DNA from: Lineus longissimus
Taxonomy: Eukaryota; Nemertea; Pilidiophora; Heteronemertea; Lineidae
Reading direction: 5' to 3'
DNA: 64,000 nucleotides
Assembly: GCF_910592395.1 (NCBI RefSeq)
Contig: NC_088311.1
Span: forward strand, 17,982,501-18,046,500
Shown here: piece by piece, positions 22,701 to 35,419 of the stretch
How positions within the stretch are numbered: the first letter of the stretch is position 1
Layout: every line of letters begins with the position of its first letter
Notes under the pieces: generated by a model
Database searches by the model: none
The model's input: only the letters and a program-made list of their open reading frames with translations
Told to the model about the DNA's origin: nothing
Program-made: the position numbers and the translations under genes

Positions 22701-25700
22701 GAATATACATGTACTATAAATCATAGACTTACCGCTGATAGAAATTGACATCAACATTTACTTAATAAACACTGTATGAGTACATGTAGATCTTCAAAAC
22801 ACAAAATTTCGTAAATATTCAATCTAATATATTTTGTTCCTTTTGCACAAAACGCGGTTCGGAGGTAAGCCAAGTCGGGTTCCTGTCCTCAGCACAAGGT
22901 CGTATTCACCATGCCAGGTAGCTAACATCTCTATCAGACATCCAAGAAGACGACCATGCGAATGACCCTAGAATGCGAGGATGGGTCGATAATCGAAATG
23001 TTGAATCATATACAGAGTATTTCTCTTCAAATTGATAGGACTTACGCAGCAGTTGCACTTCTATGATTTTTCGGTCGCTGCCCCTGCTTGGACTACCAGT
23101 GACGATGATTTTTATTGGGCTCTAACGTCGTCAAAAGTAGAATCAGATGCATCCGTATAGGACTGTCCACGAAAAACATCCCGAAAGGTTCAAGTGGTAT
23201 TTAAGTGACTTGTTCATTCAAGAACTGGCCGTGTTCTCTGTCAAAACACAGCTCCCAACTCGACGTCAACTTGCTAAAATGACTCTTGCAGAAAAGTCCG
23301 AATCAAAAGGGCAAAAGTGGTGTGCGGCGATACGTAATCAAAAAAACCCTTGGTATGGTGATCTGTTGATGATGCTTTGAAAAATAAAGCCAATACTTAC
23401 ATGTATTTCATAGCGTGTTCCGTGGTGCGATAATACTGACAACAGCGTGTTTTTCCACCTTATATATATTTGAAGACTTGGTGTTATTTGATCTGTTAAT
23501 TTGATGGTTGTTAGTTTATGGTGAATTATCTAAAGGCGATAAAGAGCTGGCAGAGCCGCGGGGTGCTATTTTGCATCGCCTATAACAAAGTATACAGGGT
23601 GGCGGAAAAAACAACTGGAACACGCTTTATCTTTTCATAACTTCTCCTGTATTACGACTAAGGTAATGCAATTTAGTAGGGCGTATTACAGGGTCAATCC
23701 CGGTATATGGTGCAAATTTTACACATATCTATTCAATAGTTTATAAATGGCAACAAAATAAAAATAACAATTAAAGTGCCTATTCTCCATACCCGGCGTG
23801 CTCATTAGAAATAAGCCGATCAGGTAGTTCTACTGTGGGTTTCGGCACGATGCAGAATTTGAAACGGGCAAATGGACGTATTGTACAGATGCAATGGCTC
23901 GCCTATTCTTTTTCCTTTTATTTCTTAAAATGTATCTCTTTATTTGCTATAGAAAGTGGTCCGTGTCAACCTGGGACCATATGAACAGCCTCAACTGTTC
24001 AGAAGAAGCTACTGAAGCGGGGACTTGTCTCTCATTTGGATACACCTTGTTGGATAAGCCTGACCCGGTGAGCCATGGAATCATTTTGACATACTATGAG
24101 ACATAAATGAGACGTTTTAAAAGCATTTTTTGTTACCAGCTATATTTTTAGCTATTTCATTCAAGGTGCAATTTCATACTAAATATTTTGAGTTATTGTT
24201 TAAACCTCATCAACTACACGTACATATATCTGTAATGGCGGGCAATTTGAGCTCTACAGTGTATTTCTGTTCTGACATGTATCTGCCTTTTTCAGCATTT
24301 TTTGGAATTTTGGAGGGACACCTTCTTCAACTTCAGAAAAATGGGAAATAGTGAACTGGAAATGTTTCCCCCATTCAGGTTAGTTAAAGGGAAATTGTAT
24401 ACGTACAATGTACATGTAGTAGCCACATGGGTCAGAATAACTAAGTACACAGTCGCCGATTGGTGCCTACTACCGTGCAGCACATCATCGGAACTTTTTC
24501 TTCGAGGAAATTGTGTCCATTAACTCTAAATTCTTCTTTATACGATAAGAACTGTTAGACCTCCACTTTTACAATCTTTTCTTCTTTTCAGACATGGTTA
24601 TAGCTACATCACCCTTCTATCGGACTCCGTACGATATGTGCCATGGTTAATGAACAAGTAAGCTATCCCGATCATTGCCTCGGACAATTCCATACATAGC
24701 CTAATACCGGCTATAACGTGCTTGATTTATCCCCATAGGAGTTTCTTGACACATTTCACGAGTATTAACGCGGCGTAAAATAGTAAAGAATTTCTGCATG
24801 TTAGGCCATTACGATGTGAAACGTCTGCGTGGAGAAACATTTAGGCCTTTTAAAGCCATACCATGGAGGTATATAAGCGTTTGTCAAGTAATTTTCAGAT
24901 AAATACCAAAACGCGCAAAAGTGCAAGTAGCCCAAACACGAAAGTAATTGGTTCATCGAAAAAATAGGGGGGGGGGGGCGAGGAGTCGGGCGGTTATTTG
25001 TGTGCACTGTGCCGGCATTTTCCTCACTCTACACTTGAACCATTATTTTTTTGCGTATAGGTGAAGGGTCTTGAAAATCGAAAAATGTGCTTACGCACTA
25101 TTACAGTATATATGGCTCCGGCCTAATGGCGTGTACTCCACTGAGTGAATAGGCGACACGAAAATGATTATATACATAAAATGATAGTATACACATGTAC
25201 TGTCCTGCAAAAGTATGGAACAATTTAAATGCCTAATGCAGATGTATACAACGCAGGTGATCAAATCAATGAAAAAACCAGAAACAAGATTTTATTAATA
25301 TCGGCTGCATTTGGCTAACTATTATGGGATTTATTCCAAATCAAAAGTATTTAATCATTTTGTTCTGTGTGTCACCTACATGTTTTATGTAATCCGGACG
25401 TAATTTTCCAAAGCTTACAATATATTTTTTCGTCAGAAGTGCCTCATTTTAGCTGCGATGAGCAGTTAAAAAATTGTTGAATGTAAAAAACGACCTTTTT
25501 CATGGTCTTGAAACAGCTTCTAGGGGGAACGTAAGAAGGCGTTGTCGAAACAATACAAGTTTGTTGAACTCATTTTTCTGTTGGTTTCGTCTTTCAGACT
25601 GAAGGAAAAGAACGTCAGATTTATAACCCGTAAAATTAACAGTTTAGTAGAGGTGAGTGCATTCGGATAGTTTTTTTATAGATTTAAAATCAACGCCGTG

Positions 25701-28618
25701 GTTGGGGTGGGTACTGATAGAGGAGAATAGGACACTTAGTAATCGAACCGGGGACCTGGAGTGACATGTTAAGCGCAAGGTCAAGGTGAAGGTCAAGCTA
25801 GTTTATTGCATTTCTCCAAAATCACAAGTCGATCGGTCACCGTAATTTTGGTCAGCGTATATGTACCAGGTCATGGTATCCCGCAGCTTGATATACAATG
25901 TACATGGGAACATCACTCTTAAACGACCCATCTCAGTTAACCTCACCGATATTCACGTAGTTTTATAACAGTGTATACATGTACAGACAGTCGAGCTAAT
26001 ACAGATCCCCTCCGAGCATGATTTGAAAAGGTCATGTCAGTTGGAATATGTTCACCATACAGTCCATATCGGTAAAATATGAAATACCTCTAGATTGGTG
26101 TCACCAGCTGTACAGAACTTTAGAGAGAAATCATTTATGAAATGTCACATTATACTTGCAGCTTGCGAAGGATTATGATGTGATAGTCAACTGCACTGGT
26201 CTTGGAGCAGCGCAGCTTGTTGGCGACAGTCGGGTTCAACCAGGCAGGGGGCAAGTTATAAAGGTATGTGATCACAAGGCCTATTTCCACACACATGTAA
26301 GCAATGCTTACAAGGCCTTTTTCCGTGGGCAAAATAATAAGGGAACGCGTGCGTTACGCAGCGTAAATGATAATGTTGAGATATAGGCTTATCGTGACTC
26401 TTCAGATGTAGATTGCTTTATATATACATGTAGATGGCACATGAGCTTGACTGGGCTCATACTCGAATTCCGCTTAACATGCTTAAAACAACGACTAAAC
26501 TCACCATGCTGACTATCATTTCTCTTTCATCAATTCATCATCAAATAGGTCCAAGCGCCATGGATAAAGCAGTTTGTGACTCTTCAGATGTAGATTGCTT
26601 TATATATACATGTAGATGGCACATGAGCTTGACTGGGCTCATACTCGAATTCCGCTTAACATGCTTAAAACAACGACTAAACTCACCATGCTGACTATCA
26701 TTTCTCTTTCATCAATTCATCATCAAATAGGTCCAAGCGCCATGGATAAAGCAGTTTGTGATTGCAGTTGAAGAAAATGCCTTTTACTACATTTTTCCTG
26801 GGTAAGTAAATTCTCCTGCAATTGATCCTCACTTATTACGCCGAACTGCCCGCGCATGAAGATCGTACACATGTATGAAAATATGCGCATGGGAAGAGCG
26901 TCGGTGATACATTATACCGGAAACTGTTATATATATCGGGTGGTCCAATAAAAACGAGTACACTACTATGGAATTTTGTTTACATTTACGTGGAGAATGA
27001 AACACTGTACGCCGGGCGAATTCGTTTGAAGTCCTACGAATATCTCCACCCCCAGGAAGATGTCTCCAAATTGTTTGCTTTGTTTTCCAGTCCCGATACG
27101 GTGGTGCTTGGGGGTACCTACCAAAAAGATAACTGGAATCTGGAACCCACCGATGAAGACCGAAAGAATATATGGGAGGGATGCTGCAAAGTTATTCCCA
27201 GTTTAAAGGTAAAGCCCGATTCACTCGGTCTTCTTGACGTATTCGATTAAAGCCTTCAGCTCTTCGTTTACCGATACCGCTCAGTTTATTGCCCTTATAG
27301 GGATCGGGCTATTTTTGTTTCTCATCTGATCAGCTATCGTGGACGACAAATATACATTCAACAGTATGCAAAAGGCAAAACTTCTGTTGAGAAAAATCGT
27401 TGCGCAGTGACTGGCCAAGTTTTCTCGTACTTTTCCTCCTCATCGTGGCCGGGCTGAGGATAATAGTCGGTACTTGAAAGGACAGTGCAACCGGTCACCC
27501 CTAGACTTCGTCGTCTTCAAACAGGTGGCTGAAACGTGACGGTGCATGTAGCGCATACGAGCCACATTCCACGGCACATACATGAACATAACTTATTCAA
27601 AAAGGATTTTTTAGGATATCTTTGGGACAACAACAACAACTGCAACAACGTTTATTAGATGTAGTGTACATGTGGATACAATCCCTACTACCTAACGGCA
27701 AAAAACATATATCACTACCAACTTTATGAACACATACTTAAAGCCAAAATGGGCCTTGATATGTGGAATGTGGCTGTACATTGTATTGTATTTACATGTA
27801 TTATGTGGTTTTAAACTGCCTTTAACATGTTTAATTTCAGCATGCGAAAGTGCTTCGGGATGCAGTTGGTCTTAGACCGCTGAGGGACTCTGTTAGACTG
27901 GAGTCGGAACTGATCACAACCCCTCAAGGACGAAAATGGGTAAGCTATTTCGGCCACCACAAATGTGCACCCCTTATATCAATGAAAGATTTTTGAGGTT
28001 GTGAAAAACCTTTAGGAAGTTTTATTGCAAAGGTCTTATCAAATGTCATTAATAAACCCCGCTTGAAATGAACACCCTGTTGTAAAAGGTAAGCTCATTA
28101 ATACACCTCGTAAACCCGCTGTCTGGCTGTCACTTCGCTTCCTCTTCTTCTTCTTCGTCGGTAAGTTTCTTGCAACATGGTTTTCGAAACTGTTCTTGAG
28201 AAATGGCCTCGAAGCCTTTTTTAAAAGATGTAAGTCAGTTGAATTTGTTTGTCGTTATCTCCATGGTCATCGTGGTGTTCTGGTATTTCGACTGCCTTTA
28301 TATGGGGCTGCAGCACATCGGAGGACTGCAAGTCGACCGCTGCTTTGAACGCGTAGGGAAAACTGTAGCTGACACCTTCTTCCTCCAAGAAAATTCAGAT
28401 AGCGGGCTACGGTATAAAGCAGAAAGAAAAGTTGTCATACCGAATGAAAAGTCAATAACCATACATGTATATACATTGTACTTGTAATATATTTTCAGGT
28501 TGTCCATAACTACGGACATGGCGGGGCAGGCATTACCACCCACTGGGGATGTGGCCAGGAGGCCGCAGAACTGGTGAAAGACTGTTTACAGAAAATCGTC
28601 CTTCAAGCAAAATTATGA
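19793..28618 (+). CDS. DDO: D-aspartate oxidase (D-amino-acid oxidase family), 10 exons
   Basis: Exons 19793-20013, 23953-24067, 24296-24378, 24592-24657, 25598-25652, 26162-26263, 26731-26801, 27091-27208, 27841-27939 and 28499-28618 join in frame with GT/AG borders to give 349 residues (the family is about 340). This is an FAD enzyme that oxidatively deaminates acidic D-amino acids. Visible features: N-terminal dinucleotide fold [11 protein letters not shown] (residues 10-20), [45 protein letters not shown] (Tyr233/234), [19 protein letters not shown] (Arg289, equivalent to the substrate-carboxylate arginine), and [13 protein letters not shown] near the C terminus. The last three residues, AKL, form a peroxisomal PTS1. 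D-aspartate specificity rather than D-amino-acid oxidase is favoured by VVHNYGHG and QAPW, but is inferred. The start is the first ATG (AAAATGG). Confidence 0.92.
21056..22078 (-). CDS. Rhodopsin-family (peptide-receptor-like) GPCR nested in a DDO intron
   Basis: Uninterrupted 340-residue frame from ATG to stop, with seven hydrophobic segments. Family A landmarks: N54 in TM1 (FNALT), D82 in TM2 (LAISD), C111 at the top of TM3 pairing with the RQC cysteine in loop 2, and ERW at 135-137 in place of DRY. TM5 has proline (SGIPFSV) and TM6 has TMPQF instead of CWxP. TM7 ends [19 protein letters not shown], a variant of NPxxY followed by helix 8. It resembles the expanded invertebrate orphan neuropeptide-type receptors (FMRFamide-receptor or GPR139-like), but no ligand can be named. 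It lies wholly within intron 1 of the D-aspartate oxidase on the opposite strand and has no introns itself. Confidence 0.88.
   Translation of the reverse strand: MDDNAMNAATVNQRGTTQGSENQQSLDDFWQYTISFKLWNIISPILICFGTVFNALTIAVLLTRKFGKSSTRILLVILAISDTTLLYTGLLRQWIRFYFNIDVRKLSYISCPLHMYLTYFLIQFCSWIIMLITIERWISVCYPLKAQRICTKKGALNSVIAVALFLLLLDSHILVYMKLTNDSKRQCTYPNLEYKLFWLNTWSWVDMLAVSGIPFSVIALCNCSIIARVLRSFSERKRLSNTNQGDGETAKLTSMTYMLLTVSIMFVLLTMPQFGYYLFQSTIVVLDYYIYSLSLFLYATANLLRYTNNAINFLLYCLSGSQFRREVFAMFGCRTTFQAR
26394..26761. repeat. Perfect 182-bp tandem duplication over the DDO exon 7 acceptor
   Basis: Copy 1 is 26394-26575 and copy 2 is 26576-26757, with identity by eye over the full length and a few further bases. 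Each contains an intron end (AAATAG) and the first 27-30 bases of exon 7. Only the second copy runs into the complete exon. The first acceptor (before 26549) would give a few correct residues and then an in-frame TAG. Confidence 0.93.
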
Positions 28619-29911
28619 TCAGACGCTTTCAAGTTTATATTTTTAAGTGTGATGTGATAAAAAGTAGTGATTTATCTACATGTACGTGCCAAATAACTGT
28701 TTGACAAATGTACTCTCTGCTATTACATAACGGAAGTTAGGCACCTGGAGTTACGGAAAGTGCAATTTATGGTCAAGTGTAATTTTTATTCCAATCCAAG
28801 CAATTTTTCGTCTTATAAAGGGGCATAGCCTAGTATGTAAGCTTACATATTATGTAAGCTTACACGTATATACATAACTATTATGTTGGTTTTTCATACA
28901 AAAATGGCTTCTAGCGGGATCGTGACGTCTCCGAACAGGATGTCATTGAAAAAGCATTGAACTGCAATAAACACTGCACTAAAACTTGGTCTACCAAAGT
29001 CAGTCCGAAATTCACAAGCCATGTCAAAAACTATCTTGCAGCAATGGCGCAAATCGTGCGATACCGCACGTGGCGGCGCATGATGGCAAGCAGGACGTGT
29101 ATTATCCTCCTGGCCAGGTGCACCACACGCCCAAGCTGTCCCTGTAAAGGACGTCTCCCAAATAGCCGCGACTTGAGGATGATGTCTACAACCACATCAG
29201 AAGGCATCGAATGTTTAGAAAAGATTATTCATGTTTTGCTATTCAAAGATCTGATTCAAAGGGTTAACCAGAGAATAAACGGTTTTAAACGTTTTTTGAT
29301 CTACATTGCCATGTTGTGTCTCTGTTTTTCCATCGTTGTGTTACCACCTGGCTGATGCATAGAGGTGTCTTGCTCAATGGACCAGTGCAGGGATCAACAA
29401 GCTGATCGAGGGTTGCCCAACTCTGCGAGTCGAGGTTGGACTCGCAGAATACAGTCCATTTCGTCATCCTGATCGTCTGTAGCGCGAATGGACGAGCCCG
29501 GTCAACTACGTCCGGAGTGGCGAACAACCTCTGTGATTGAATCAAGTCTCGGGCTGACCTTTCAGGCTACCTCGAAACGTAGCCCTTATATGGATTACAT
29601 ATCCATATCCGATCTGCAGTTTCCTTATCATTTGTGATTTGGGATTTGGGATGCCAGGGTCGGAAAATAAGTACTTTTAGATTTTCAAACTGATATTGCA
29701 CTTCCGGCAACAGTGTCTAAACGAAGAAAGTTTCGCGAACGAGGGAAAAAAATCAAAGTATTGATGCCAACTTTCTTTAAACAAGCATTGAAAGAGGAGA
29801 CGGAATATCAGTTTGGAAACATATACATAGCTTCTTGTCCAGGCATATCCACCACAACCACAGCGAGATGTTCTACATGAACTACAAAGCTGACAGAAGG
29901 TTATAATGAAA
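28619..29911. other. 3' flank of DDO and intergenic DNA
   Basis: An AATAAA at about 28966 is a distant candidate poly(A) site. The frame at 28957-29355 is open for 132 codons but shows no recognisable domain. No gene recognised. Confidence 0.4.
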
Positions 29912-30918
29912 CGGCCAGGGGCCATTGTGCTCACCGTATAGATATTTGGTGCTTTGGAATTCATCCAGGTTAAGAAACATTGTACATGTATAGTATATAG
30001 GTCAAACCAAAGTCGGTATGACATGTAATGTATCGTTGCTTGGAGTAAGTACCATAAGAATATCATCAAAAACAAGTCACTAATAAACGAGATATTGCAC
30101 TTTTTACCTATTTTAGTTTTGGCCTCCTGGTAGCCAAGTTGAGTACCAGATCAGATCGAAATTCGGTGTCTGAGGTTACATGACGTAGGGAGGCATGTGT
30201 ACCAAATTTCAAGTTCATAGCTTCAGTGGTTAAGAAACGTGCAATATTTACACTCAAATGACCAATTTACGCCATATGACCTCTGTGACCTAGAAAAGCA
30301 GGTCAAATCAAAAACTCATATGATATGTGATGTATCCTTGCTAGGAGAACCTACCATAAAAATTTTATTGAAAACGAATCACTAATAAGAGAGATATCAC
30401 AATTTCTAGGTTTTCACTTTTGGCCCCCTGGTGGCCAAGTTGAGAATCAGACCGGACTGAAATTCAGGGTCAGAGGCCAGCTGACCTGGGGGGTCCTTTG
30501 TACAAAGTCTCAAGTTCATAGCCTTAGGGGTTAACAAACGTGCCTACACTCAAATGGCCAATTTACGCCATTTGACCTCTGTGACCTTGACAAGTACGTC
30601 AAATCAAAAACCCGTATCATATGTGATGTATCCTTGCTAAGAGTATCTACCATAAATTTTTTACCAAAAACTAATCAGTAATAAGTGAGCTATCACACTA
30701 TTTATGTTTTCAGTTTTGGCCCCTAGTGGCCAAGTCGAGAATCAGACCGGACCGAAATTCAGTGTCAAAGGTCATCTGACCTAGGGGGTCATGCAAACAA
30801 AGTTTTGAGTCCATAGCCCTGGCGGTTAAGAAACGTGCCACTGTTTTAGAAATAGGATACGACAGACGACGACGACGACGGACAACGACGACGGACGACG
30901 ACGACGGACACTGCAGTG
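29912..30918. repeat. Modular interspersed repeat, copy R1
   Basis: Begins with palindrome-prone GGCCATTGTGCTCACC. It then contains two to three modules of about 300 bp built around TTTGACCTCTGTGACCTTGA, GGTCAAATCAAAAACC, GGCCCCCTGGTGGCCAAGTT and GGTTAAGAAACGTGCCA, and ends in a (GAC)n-rich microsatellite (about 30858-30910). Copies R2 (40292-41351) and R3 (44141-44427) share the modules. It has no coding capacity. Class unknown; a non-autonomous element is inferred. Confidence 0.8.
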
Positions 30919-31301
30919 TTGTATAGACTTCCCTACGATAAGCCAAAAAATATACATTGTACTTGAGTCGGGCATTCGATCAGACCGTTTTGATAATGAC
31001 AGCATGAGGCAACATGCACGGTAGGCTGCAGTACACTACAGCATTCAGTGCCAAGCTGCTGCAGCGGCTGCAGTGGCTGTCCATAGGATGTCGATACATA
31101 GGCTTACATTGGTTCCTCATGTTCATCCCTCTGCTAGGCCGCGCGTGAGCGCAGGTATGAGAAACCAATCTATATACACAGGAATATCATATATGCAATT
31201 TTCCGAACGATCACCAATCCAGGCGGTGGTGATCCAGGACACAAGTCACAATCCAGTGAATCAAGCAGTCCAGTGATCCATTTTTTTCCGTTACCCCATC
31301 C

Positions 31302-31387
31302 TGAGGAAATCAGGGGTAAATGCTCGCTTCTCCGACCCTGTTTGTGAGCAGGGCCAAAGAAGCGAACATTAACCCCTGATTTCCTCA
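31302..31387. repeat. Hairpin MITE (about 86 bp)
   Basis: TGAGGAAATCAGGGGT with downstream GCTCGCTTCT pairs with AGAAGCGAAC followed by ACCCCTGATTTCCTCA. The loop contains TGTTTGTGAGCAG. A related end (ACATTAACCCCCCATTTCC) is visible near 62690. Confidence 0.75.
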
Positions 31388-33464
31388 TGATGCCAATACC
31401 CCAGTGTGTTCAATTAAGGCTCGACTGTGGTGCTCAGCCTCACCTCAGAGAGGTGGGCAACAGTTGGAGAGGGGGCTGTTTGATGATTCCCAGGATGAGG
31501 ACATGGTTATATAACGGTAATGTGTTGCAACTCAAAATTAATTAAAAGAATTTTCGGATGTATTTTACATTAAATATGTATTTTCTTTCTTACATGTACA
31601 TGGTATTTTATTCAACATAACAAGATAAAAGAAATTTCAGACAAATACAAAATACTACATTTAAATATATAAGAAATTGAAATGGACATGATGATACAAA
31701 GCTGATTACTCGGGGTCAAATGAGTTTTATTTCCAACATAGGGTTATTGGTAAACATTGCACTGATACAGACACAGGCATCAAGCTTTGGTTGGAAGAGG
31801 CAAATCGGCTCTTCAGGCAAGAGCAAACTTAGAAATACTCCAGTTTTACAGATCTATAACCACTTCTGAATAGTTAAGAAGCGAGAAATATTATGCCCAT
31901 AGTCGTTCAGTGCCATTGAATGTTTAATTATCATGATCATCGGACATACAATGGTACGACAAAATTCTCGTAGATGGCAGCACAAGACTAGGTTTAACGT
32001 CAATCTTGACACCAGCGGCGCTCGTTCCTTGCAAATTTTTAAATTTCGGCACTGGGGCGAGTTTGGGTTTAACGCCAGATAGGCCCTACAATGGTTTTGC
32101 ACTATTTTTAGACAAATACATAGGCCTAATAATAAAAACCTTTTTCAACTCTACTGTTTATCAATATCACCTATTCAAGGTCCTCCCGTTTACACTTACA
32201 GTCAAGAACTATTGCCACATCGGGAGTGAGAGTGAGTGATAGTTCCTCCCGATGGGCCGATCAAAAGAAAATCCCAATTTGACTTTGAGGGTTGATATGG
32301 AGTTTCCTGCCATGCCCTTGAAAAGACCAGTGGCAGTGGCACTACTGCATGTACTGTCTGCTGTCTCACTGCTTCACCATGAGGCATTATCTGTTTGAGA
32401 AGATATCCATCTTCCTCCTGTCCGAGCGACTACAGGATCCCCTTTGGGAGGTAACCTCTCATGAACCTCTCGATTCAGAAGAACCTCCTCGCTAAAGTTG
32501 GAATGGTTCCCATACTATAGTGCTTCCCTAGAACCCTTTCATCATCATCCCCCCTCTTTTTCGTGAATGATGAGATGCCCATATCATAATTCATATGGCC
32601 TCTACACAATACAGAGGAAATTCCCCCTGAATCAGTGAATGGTTGGACTTGGAGGATCATAGATGCCCTGGAATGATTTGGAACTGATCAATAAAACAAC
32701 GACTTATTCACTTCTCTCGATAAGAGCTTTTTCACTCTGCACCTCAAATGTCACCAATTCAAGAGCTCAAACAATTATGAAAATTTGTTGATTGTAAATA
32801 AAGAATGGTACTGCAGGCAAATAGAAATGTTAAGAGGATACTGGTCCATTTTGACAGGTATTCAATTCCTACAGATAGCAACAAGTGCACATTCGAAAAA
32901 ATTGGAACGGTACAGGTCTGGATCCTCACAACTTTGAATGCAAACAGAAAGAAATCTGGCATGTGAAAGAGGAATTTTATTACCGATAGGTTAAAGGCAG
33001 CGGTAGTTTGCTAGCAGTCCAATACACAACAAATTTTTAGTCTGTTCTATCTACAATAGGTTCTATATTGTACTGGCCCACTACTAAAACTATCATTGCC
33101 ACCTTTTGGCTATAAAGTCCTTCATTACACACCCATCTTCAATCCATCTTTTAAACTACAAGGTGAAGCTGAAATTCATACCATTTAATTGCAGTTTTAG
33201 AGATTTCAAACATTTTCTTCTGTTAAAATAAAAGTTTCAAATTTTTGGTGTTTTCAAAAACATTTCTTTAAAAGGGTGGGGTCATGAGTTCAGGTGGAGA
33301 TGAACAAGTTTTGCCTTTTCAGTTGCATTCAATGTCGAGATGACCCATTCGTCATGAAGGTTGCTAAAAGCGTCTACACTATCAGGACGTGAATGATATG
33401 TAACACAGCTTAGATACGTCATGTAAGGCTAGAAAAGTAAACTACTCTTATATAAACGGAAGTC
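31388..33464. other. Intergenic DNA without recognised features
   Basis: A/T-rich with scattered short ORFs on both strands. I see no domain, splice-linked exon chain or clear repeat. Confidence 0.5.
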
Positions 33465-33678
33465 TTCAGGCAGCAGCCAGGTAGAATGTAGGCAATATTA
33501 AGTTAAACGAAATTGACAACAGAGATCTCTCCTATCTGACAGACTATTAGAACTGTTCAGGATGCACCAGGAATATCTATCGCTAAACAAAACAACCCCC
33601 AGTCCAATTACTGCACATATTATTCACATGAATCTCACCAATTTGACCCCCCAGCTGCTGCCTATAGTCCCTCTTTAA
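33465..33678. mobile_element. MITE related to the TTAA element at 36684
   Basis: The right end GCTGCTGCCTATAGTCCCTC with CTTTAAGG matches the right end of the copy at 36684-36911. The left end CTTCAGGCAGCAGCC is a degraded match to its left end. The size (about 215 bp) is similar. The left boundary is approximate. Confidence 0.5.
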
Positions 33679-34044
33679 GGTAACTTCTACAATCAACTCT
33701 TACTTTGAAACAGGAGTTGAAAATTTCACAAGTGCATGTACATACATGTATTAGCATCAGGCTATCCTTAAAATTACGGTGCTTTGTAGTACCCCAGCCC
33801 TAGATGTTGAGACAGGGTATTGCAGGTGTCAATTTCGAAAAAAAATTCTCTCACAAGAATAGAATACTTTTTATGGATTTGGGTTTCAGCTGGATTGGTA
33901 GGGGAACTGCAAACCAATATGTTTTAAGAACGGCCTTAAATATAACTCCAGTACTTACAAAACACATTGAATGTGCAAGGCTGTCCAGGCAAGTAAAATT
34001 TCACTCTGTAACTTCAACTTGCACTAAACATCAACAGCTATTAG

Positions 34045-34208
34045 TACAGCAGAACCTCTCTATTAAGGACACCTTCGGGACTGGCAATTGCTGTCCTTAA
34101 TAGAGAGGTGTCCTGATAAGAGAGGTCAAATTGAATAGAAACTACCAATTTGGGACCAAAACTAGTGTCCTTAATAGAGAGGTGTCCGCTAAGGGAGGTT
34201 CCACTGCA
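34045..34208. mobile_element. Short TIR MITE (GGAACCTC family), copy 1
   Basis: Left CAGCAGAACCTCTCTATTAA and right GGGAGGTTCCACTG form terminal inverted repeats. Internal GTGTCCTTAATAGAGAGG motifs recur in both orientations. Same family as 58931-59108. The TA target duplication is imperfect here. Pogo/Tc1-mariner-like origin is inferred from the ends. Confidence 0.75.
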
Positions 34209-35304
34209 TAAACTAGTAAACCTAATAACCTAATAACCTACACTAATACTTCTAATAATCTGAGAGACTTGGCTGTTCTAAAAGCTGCCATTGAGCAGAA
34301 GTTCTATAGTATCAGGCCAAATCCATATCACACCATTTTAATGTGTCAACGCCAGTGAGAAGAAGGTGTACATGTATGCAGAAAAATAACAGGATCCAAA
34401 ACCTTCCTCTGATGAATAAATCTGACATCAAACTTACGAATATTTTGCACATGATGTTTTTTTTCAGTATGGGACATGCAAAACTGCATGTTCATGCATA
34501 TCATCAGGAATAAAGACTTTTATAGTACTCCAATAGTCTTCATTTATTCTTGATAATATCCATTGAATTCAATTTCAGATATCTTGACCAAATAATATTT
34601 GTACAGCTGGAAGTGCATATCTTATCTTCGCATGATGATCACCAGCCATCTTCTAGCCATCAGCTGTTGGCAGTATTCTACAAAGCTTTTTAAAAGTGAA
34701 GGATGCAAATGTTTGGAGCAGCTGACTCCTAAAACCTTCATCCAAACTAACTTCTTCTTGGAATGAAATCGAAAAACGAATTAAATTTGATTGTAAGTAC
34801 ACTTTCAATGAAGATGGAAAGTTTCACACAAGGAGGTGATCAAATGTGGCTAGATTCGCATATAATACTCCAAAACCATCTAAAATTTTGTTATATAATG
34901 CATATTCAACAGTACATGTAAACTGGTAACAGCAATAAAGAATCTTACACGTATGCTGTGCGTGATTAAAAGTGGGCTTTCTTTGGTTTGTTTTTGTGTT
35001 ATGATTCTGTTATGTGCAGTGCAACATTTTCCAAAAGGTCCGAGAAAAGCTTTTCAATGAAGTAATACACTGAATCAATAATCTATAAAGCCAGTATTAT
35101 TAATTTTTGTCTGAATTTTATGTGACTTAAAAAAATAAAAAAATAATGGTGTGTACAAATTTTAAAAATATCATTAATAGTTACTGTAGCACCCCAACCT
35201 GAACTTCGCAACTATGGCTCAGGTACAAAAAGATTGGAAAATGAAAGACACTTATCTGATTCTGAAAATGATAATTTTTTCAATGAATAAATAGAGAGTA
35301 GTCT

Positions 35305-35370
35305 CATAGCCAAGTGGTTAACACTGCTGGCTACTGTGCAATCGGGGCCCATGTTAGATTCCAGAGAGAA
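35305..35370 (+). repeat. tRNA-like SINE head, degraded
   Basis: Box-A-like TAGCCAAGTGGTTAACACT followed about 30 bases later by box-B-like TGTTAGATTCC. It does not fold as a complete tRNA (no matching acceptor stem or CCA context), so a SINE or tRNA pseudogene is more likely than a tRNA gene. Confidence 0.45.
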
Positions 35371-35419
35371 CCCAGATATGTATTCTTGGCTTACCCACAT
35401 GACTTTCACTTAACAGCTC

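Noticed and set aside
26549-26593. Upstream copy of the DDO exon 7 start as an alternative exon
   Set aside because: Runs into an in-frame TAG with no donor beforehand; treated as a duplicated decoy.
26990-27090. [22 protein letters not shown] leading into DDO exon 8
   Set aside because: A polypyrimidine tract and CAG precede 27091, and family alignment needs exon 8 to start at PDTVVLGG; the upstream part is intron.
28203-28487. 94-codon ORF with a hydrophobic segment in DDO intron 9
   Set aside because: No family resemblance and it interrupts the well-supported exon 9 to exon 10 join.
22490-28500. Very frequent TACATGTA octamers
   Set aside because: Occurs throughout the window; looks like a genome-wide compositional bias, not a local site.
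28957-29355. 132-codon ORF downstream of DDO
   Set aside because: No domain recognised, no splice partner, composition like its flanks; not supported as a gene.
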